In this document: piece after piece, positions 7,919 to 10,579 of the stretch
How positions within the stretch are numbered: position 1 is the stretch's first letter
Layout of the letters: every line of letters starts with the position of its first letter
NCBI GenBank assembly: GCA_022579005.1
Contig: MU402022.1
Location: 1 to 10,579 of the forward strand
Direction: 5' to 3'
DNA from: Poronia punctata
Taxonomy: Eukaryota; Ascomycota; Sordariomycetes; Xylariales; Xylariaceae
DNA length: 10,579 nucleotides
Translations under genes and position numbers: made by a program
Notes under the pieces: generated by a model
What the model was told of the DNA's origin: nothing
The model's input: the letters and a program-made list of their open reading frames with translations, nothing else
Databases searched by the model: none

Positions 7919-9700
7919 AAAAATTATTAGTTTTTAGCAATAAAGTATTTATAAGTATATTTAAAAAGTTTAGCCCTATATTTCTAGCTAATTAGCTACT
8001 TTTATTTTCTGCTTTACTATTGCTAAGTTGCTAGCTTATATTATAATATATTTTAAACTTAGTTATTAGTTTTTTGCTTTTTTATATAATATTATTTTTA
8101 TATTTTCTATTTTTATTGCCGGTTTTTAAAAGTGCGCTTATTATAATGCCTTTTTTAGTTATTTTATACTAGCTTTTTGTACTTATAGCATTTTTATTTA
8201 AATTTTAATTAGTTATACTTTAATTATATAGTTGCTAACTTTGCTACTAACAATATAAATAGCAAGCAACTAGCAAAAATTAATATTTTTAGTATTAAAT
8301 TTTATATTTATTACGCTACTAGTATATATATTAATTTTTATATTTGCTATATTTACTAGCTTTTTAAGCTTAGCTATATTTAATATAAAATAAACTACTA
8401 TGCTTATTATTTTATATATTTACTGCTTATTTTTTAAGTATATATATTAATTAACTTTGCTAAATTTTATTAATTTTAATTAGTGCTGCTTAGTAAATTA
8501 TTTACTATACTATTATTTTAAATATATATGTTTTTTTTTATAATAACTATGTGCGCTATAAAGTTAACAACTTTAAAGCTTATATTGCTATGCTAAGCAT
8601 TGTTTATATAAGTTGCTATATTTTTTATTTTAAAAAAGCTTTGCTAGCTTTTTAGCAAGCTATTACTTTTTTAAAAAAAAGCTAAATTTTTTTAAAATAA
8701 AAACCTTTGCTATGCTATTATATATTAAAAGTTAACTAATATTTACTATTTACTTAGCACTTTAATTGCTTTTTAAATTATTAATACTTTTTATTAGTTA
8801 TTTATTATTTATTAACTTAATATTAATATAGGTTTAATTAAACTTTTAGCTTTTTGCTTAAAACTAGCTTAATAGCTTAGTTTTAAAAGCTACTACTATA
8901 ATGCTTTTTATTAAAGTATAATATATTTTTTTAAGCTAACTTAAATATATACTTAAATTAGCTTGCTTAGCTTTTTATTAATACTACTTTTAGCAAGCTA
9001 AACTTTTTTTTAGCTACTTTATAAATTTTAAAATTATAAGTATTTTTTTAATATTATTAAGTTTGTTTAAAAAAATATAATTTATAATATGCTTACTACT
9101 TTAGCTAGAGCTTTTGCTTATTTTAGCTATTATAGTTTTTTTTAATAGCTAATTATAGTTTTTTTTCTAGTATAGTATATTCTTTTTTAATTAGCTGCTT
9201 TTTAACTTTTTTTTACTAATACTTTATTTAGTAATAGTGCTTTTTATATTAGTAGTTAAGTTAAAATTATTATAAGTTTATTTATATATAAATTTTAGTT
9301 TTTATAGTATTATAGCTTAGTTAACTATTTAGTAATAGCTTGCTATTTTTTATTAGCTAAGTTTTATACTTTTATAACCTTTAGTACTTATATACTATAT
9401 AACTACTTTATTTATTGTTTTATTTAATATAAACTTTTTAAACTTTTTTTTAATATTAATTTAATAAATAGCTTATATTTACTAAGTATTTAGCTAGCTT
9501 TTAAATATTATATTTTACTAGCTAGCTTTTTTATTTTACTAAATATTTTTATTTACTTTAATTATTTTAATATTAAATAATATTTTTTATTACTTAATTT
9601 TTTTATTTATTTTTTTAACTTAAGCAACGTTATTTAATTACTATTTTTTAGCTAGTTTATTTATAGTTTAAATAATAATATATAAAATATATTATAAACT
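7919..9700 (-). pseudogene. Long unassigned region between integrase and 3' LTR, copy B
   Basis: Counterpart of 851-2619 in copy A. Recognisable matches include 9660-9601 (to A 911-970) and 8433-8404 (to A 2104-2132). In the part next to the LTR (about 8160-7920) the two copies share short codon-scale blocks, such as RHY at about 8150 matching RHY at about 2385. They otherwise differ by substitutions that RIP does not make. I recognise no domain. GCC, CGG and GCGC islands near 8115-8150 and 8550 show that RIP did not reach saturation everywhere. No other gene seen on either strand. Confidence 0.4.
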
Positions 9701-10579
9701 TAAAAATAAATTTTAAGTAATTTAATTTTGTACGCTTAAGTTTTTACTTTTTTAAAAACTTTAATTTAAATATATATAAAAGCTAGCTTTTTTATATTTA
9801 AACTTAAAGTATATTATTAATAGCTTTATTATATTACTTATTTAAAACTTTTTTAATATATAACGCTTATTATAATATTTTTATATTAACTTAATTATTT
9901 ACTTTTAATTATTATAAACTATATAGTATATAGCTTTTATTTGCTATTGCTTTTTTTTATTTTTTAAATATTAAATTTAAGCTGCTTTAGTATATACTTA
10001 ATACTTTTTAGGTAGTATTTATATAATGCTTTAAATAGTAAATAGCTTATAGTAGTATATTAGCTATTATTATATATAACCTTAATATTTGCTAATATTT
10101 TAACTTAGCTATTTAGCTTACTATTATAAAAAATATATAAGTATTTTTTTAAAGTTTAGTATATTTTTTTTATTTAATTATTAATTTAAAAGTACTATAT
10201 AGTAAATAGCTACTAATATACTTTTTATATTTTATAAAACAGTTTTTAAAATTTGCTTATAATAAGTTTATTTTTATTACTTATAATTTTTTTAAAAAAC
10301 TTATATTAATAATTTATTTTATAATATATAATTGCTATAAGCTTAGCAATATTAAGCATTTTTTATATAAAAATAATAATGCTATTTTTATAAACTAGTT
10401 TATAATAATTAAAATTATATTATAAACATTATTATTTGCTTTTATATATAAAAATAGTTTTATAATAAAATTTAAGCTAATTTATTAAAAAAACTATTTT
10501 AATAAAAATAATAATTAAAGCTTTTTATAAAGCTTATATTTTAGCTTTTAAACTTTTTTATATTATATATAGCTAGTAA
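9701..10579 (-). pseudogene. Integrase region of pol, copy B, degraded and frameshifted
   Basis: On the - strand the three catalytic positions can be placed by comparison with copy A. The first Asp codon is AAT at 10472-10470 (in ISLNF). The second is AAT at 10278-10276 (in IISNKNKL). The Glu is AAA (Lys) at 10170-10168. The two Asp codons are 194 bases apart instead of the 195 in A and C. The missing base lies in the run around 10375-10385, so this copy has a frameshift as well as many TAA/TAG stops. The left boundary is approximate. Confidence 0.75.

Larger units (their letters stand above)
7674..10579 (-). mobile_element. Copy B: 3' part of a RIP-degraded Ty3/gypsy-type LTR retrotransposon
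   Basis: Read on the - strand from the right edge, this copy goes from the integrase core (10579 to about 10160) through the long unassigned region to a polypurine tract and 3' LTR (7907-7674). It is the inverted counterpart of copy A from end to end, with a few indels and, in the part next to the LTR, differences that are not only transitions. Its 5' part lies right of the window. In 7980-10100 it shows the T-rich + strand (A-rich - strand) expected for coding on the - strand. B is more heavily mutated than A near the LTR. It carries a one-base deletion inside the integrase core relative to A and C. Dead. Confidence 0.87.

Noticed and set aside
1..10579. Mitochondrial, plastid or other naturally AT-rich genome.
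   Set aside because: The bias is not just AT: TpA greatly exceeds ApT and CpA/TpG are missing, and the window consists of repeat copies with retroelement motifs. No tRNA, rRNA or respiratory gene motif was seen.
1..10579. Intact protein-coding genes.
   Set aside because: Every frame carries TAA/TAG stops at short intervals on both strands. No long frame with a start, balanced codon use and no stops was found.

Overview
This window holds no intact gene. It is extremely A+T-rich DNA (8 of 60 bases are G/C in 1-60, 13 of 60 in 6001-6060) made almost entirely of decayed LTR retrotransposons. The base pattern is that of repeat-induced point mutation (RIP). TpA is far above ApT, CpA and TpG are almost gone, and nearly every surviving C stands before T and every surviving G after A (hence the constant AGCT, GCT and AGC). 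In 6001-6060 I count TpA 10, ApT 3, CpA 0, TpG 1. RIP is known from filamentous ascomycetes (Pezizomycotina), so this looks like an AT-rich, gene-free heterochromatic block of such a fungus. I cannot name the species.

Layout. (A) 1-2865, + strand: the 3' part of a Ty3/gypsy-type element, from the integrase core through a long 3' region and a polypurine tract to a 3' LTR at 2632-2865. (C) 2866-7512, - strand: the 5' part of a relative, with its 5' LTR at 7277-7512, a gag-like frame near 7157-6951, reverse transcriptase around 5370-4650 and an integrase core at 3218-2913. It breaks off at 2866 exactly where A's LTR ends, so A appears to have inserted into C's integrase region. (Spacer) 7513-7673: 161 bp between LTRs. 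(B) 7674-10579, - strand: the 3' part of a third copy, with its 3' LTR at 7674-7907, running out of the window on the right inside its integrase core.

A and B are inverted repeats of each other over almost their whole length (1-2865 against 7674-10567). C shares its first ~460 bp with the last ~460 bp of B as a direct repeat. Joining the 5' part seen in C to the 3' part seen in A at the second integrase Asp codon gives an element of about 7.06 kb with 234-236 bp LTRs.

The family call rests on protein motifs still readable through the mutations: KTAF and YLNN (ancestral YLDD) in the reverse transcriptase, and an Asn/Asn/Lys triad at D-D(35)-E spacing in the integrase. All three elements are dead: every reading frame carries many TAA/TAG stops and the catalytic acidic residues I can locate are lost. 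I found no host gene, tRNA, rRNA, CRISPR array or new defence or metabolic system. The points worth a second look are the nesting, the unusually long region between integrase and 3' LTR, and the uneven RIP.
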